Of a stretch of DNA of 6,850 nt, positions 6,649-6,850 are shown in pieces. How positions within the stretch are numbered: position 1 is the stretch's first letter; each line of letters begins with the position of its first letter. The translations under genes and the position numbers were made by a program. Source of the stretch: Nitrospinota bacterium (GTDB taxonomy: Bacteria; UBA8248); assembly GCA_011523725.1 (NCBI GenBank), contig WTGD01000053.1:1-6850 (forward strand), in the 5' to 3' direction. The notes under the pieces were generated by a model that saw only the letters and a program-made list of their open reading frames with translations, did no database searches and was not told where the DNA came from.

Positions 6649-6701
6649 GATTAAAGTCGTTTGTAGCAAATAAACCACAAAACATTGTATTCAAATAGAC
6701 T

Positions 6702-6850
6702 TTACATTGCCATAATTCTGGCCGATTGGAGCCTGATCCTCGCCTGCATCTCAGAGAGCGCTTTTTGGGCCTCCGCCCTGTCCCGGTAGTGTCCCACCCG
6801 GACGCGATACCACTTCCCCCTGGCGCCGAGATCCGCGTTCTGGATGAAGG
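6702..6850 (-). CDS. SPOR-domain protein, C-terminal fragment
   Basis: The last 48 codons and the TAA (6702-6704) of a gene that begins outside the window. The peptide reads FIQNADLGARGKWYRVRVG, then HYRDRAEAQKALSEM, and ends ARIMAM. The pattern of a small loop, GKWYRVRVG, an aromatic residue, a short basic turn and a helix with RAEAQKAL is typical of the second half of a SPOR domain, which binds denuded septal peptidoglycan. Such proteins are usually anchored in the inner membrane or are lipoproteins of the cell-division or cell-wall machinery; the anchoring part is not visible here. It is read in the same direction as lipA, and I see no GC-rich hairpin with a T run after the stop, so some read-through into lipA is possible. 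The assignment rests on a short stretch. Confidence 0.72.
   Translation of the reverse strand, partial: FIQNADLGARGKWYRVRVGHYRDRAEAQKALSEMQARIRLQSARIMAM

Noticed and set aside
6658..6683. Imperfect AT-rich inverted repeat (GTTTGT ... ACAAAAC) upstream of the lipA promoter
   Set aside because: The arms are short, contain a bulge and lack GC pairs or a T run; this is expected in AT-rich spacer DNA and does not support a terminator or an operator.

Overview
The window is a compact bacterial operon in which every gene lies on the minus strand, so it is read from high to low coordinates. Coding density is high. Gaps inside the operon are 10 to 26 bases, and one junction overlaps by 4 bases. The only real non-coding stretch, of 116 bases, lies at 6586-6701. 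The DNA is GC-rich, codon use looks even across the genes, and I see no mobile element, RNA gene, CRISPR array or sign of recent transfer. The split glycyl-tRNA synthetase (glyQ type), the SPOR domain and the order lipA-alaC-hom-apgM-like-lysC suggest a Gram-negative, deep-branching bacterium of the kind once grouped with Deltaproteobacteria and neighbouring phyla. That placement is an inference and is weak.

Layout in the direction of transcription: the last 48 codons of a SPOR-domain protein (6702-6850); an AT-rich gap with a good sigma70-type promoter and a hairpin over the next ribosome binding site; lipA, lipoyl synthase (5602-6585); an AlaC-type aminotransferase (4393-5589); hom, homoserine dehydrogenase with an ACT domain (3038-4366); a phosphoglycerate-mutase-like protein of the family proposed to act as homoserine kinase (1762-3012); lysC, aspartate kinase with two ACT domains (543-1751); and glyQ, glycyl-tRNA synthetase alpha chain, cut by the window edge (1-546).

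The core is the aspartate family pathway. LysC makes aspartyl phosphate and Hom makes homoserine. The ApgM-like protein sits where a homoserine kinase is expected, and the aminotransferase handles amino groups. Threonine synthase and aspartate semialdehyde dehydrogenase are not in the window.

The most notable point is that the ApgM-like protein is full length and intact and keeps family landmarks, yet most of the metal-binding and active-site residues I can align from memory are replaced (D to R10, H to P299, H to C337, H to W346 and others). It looks like a pseudoenzyme kept in a biosynthetic operon, or a protein with a new job. The other genes look ordinary and functional.
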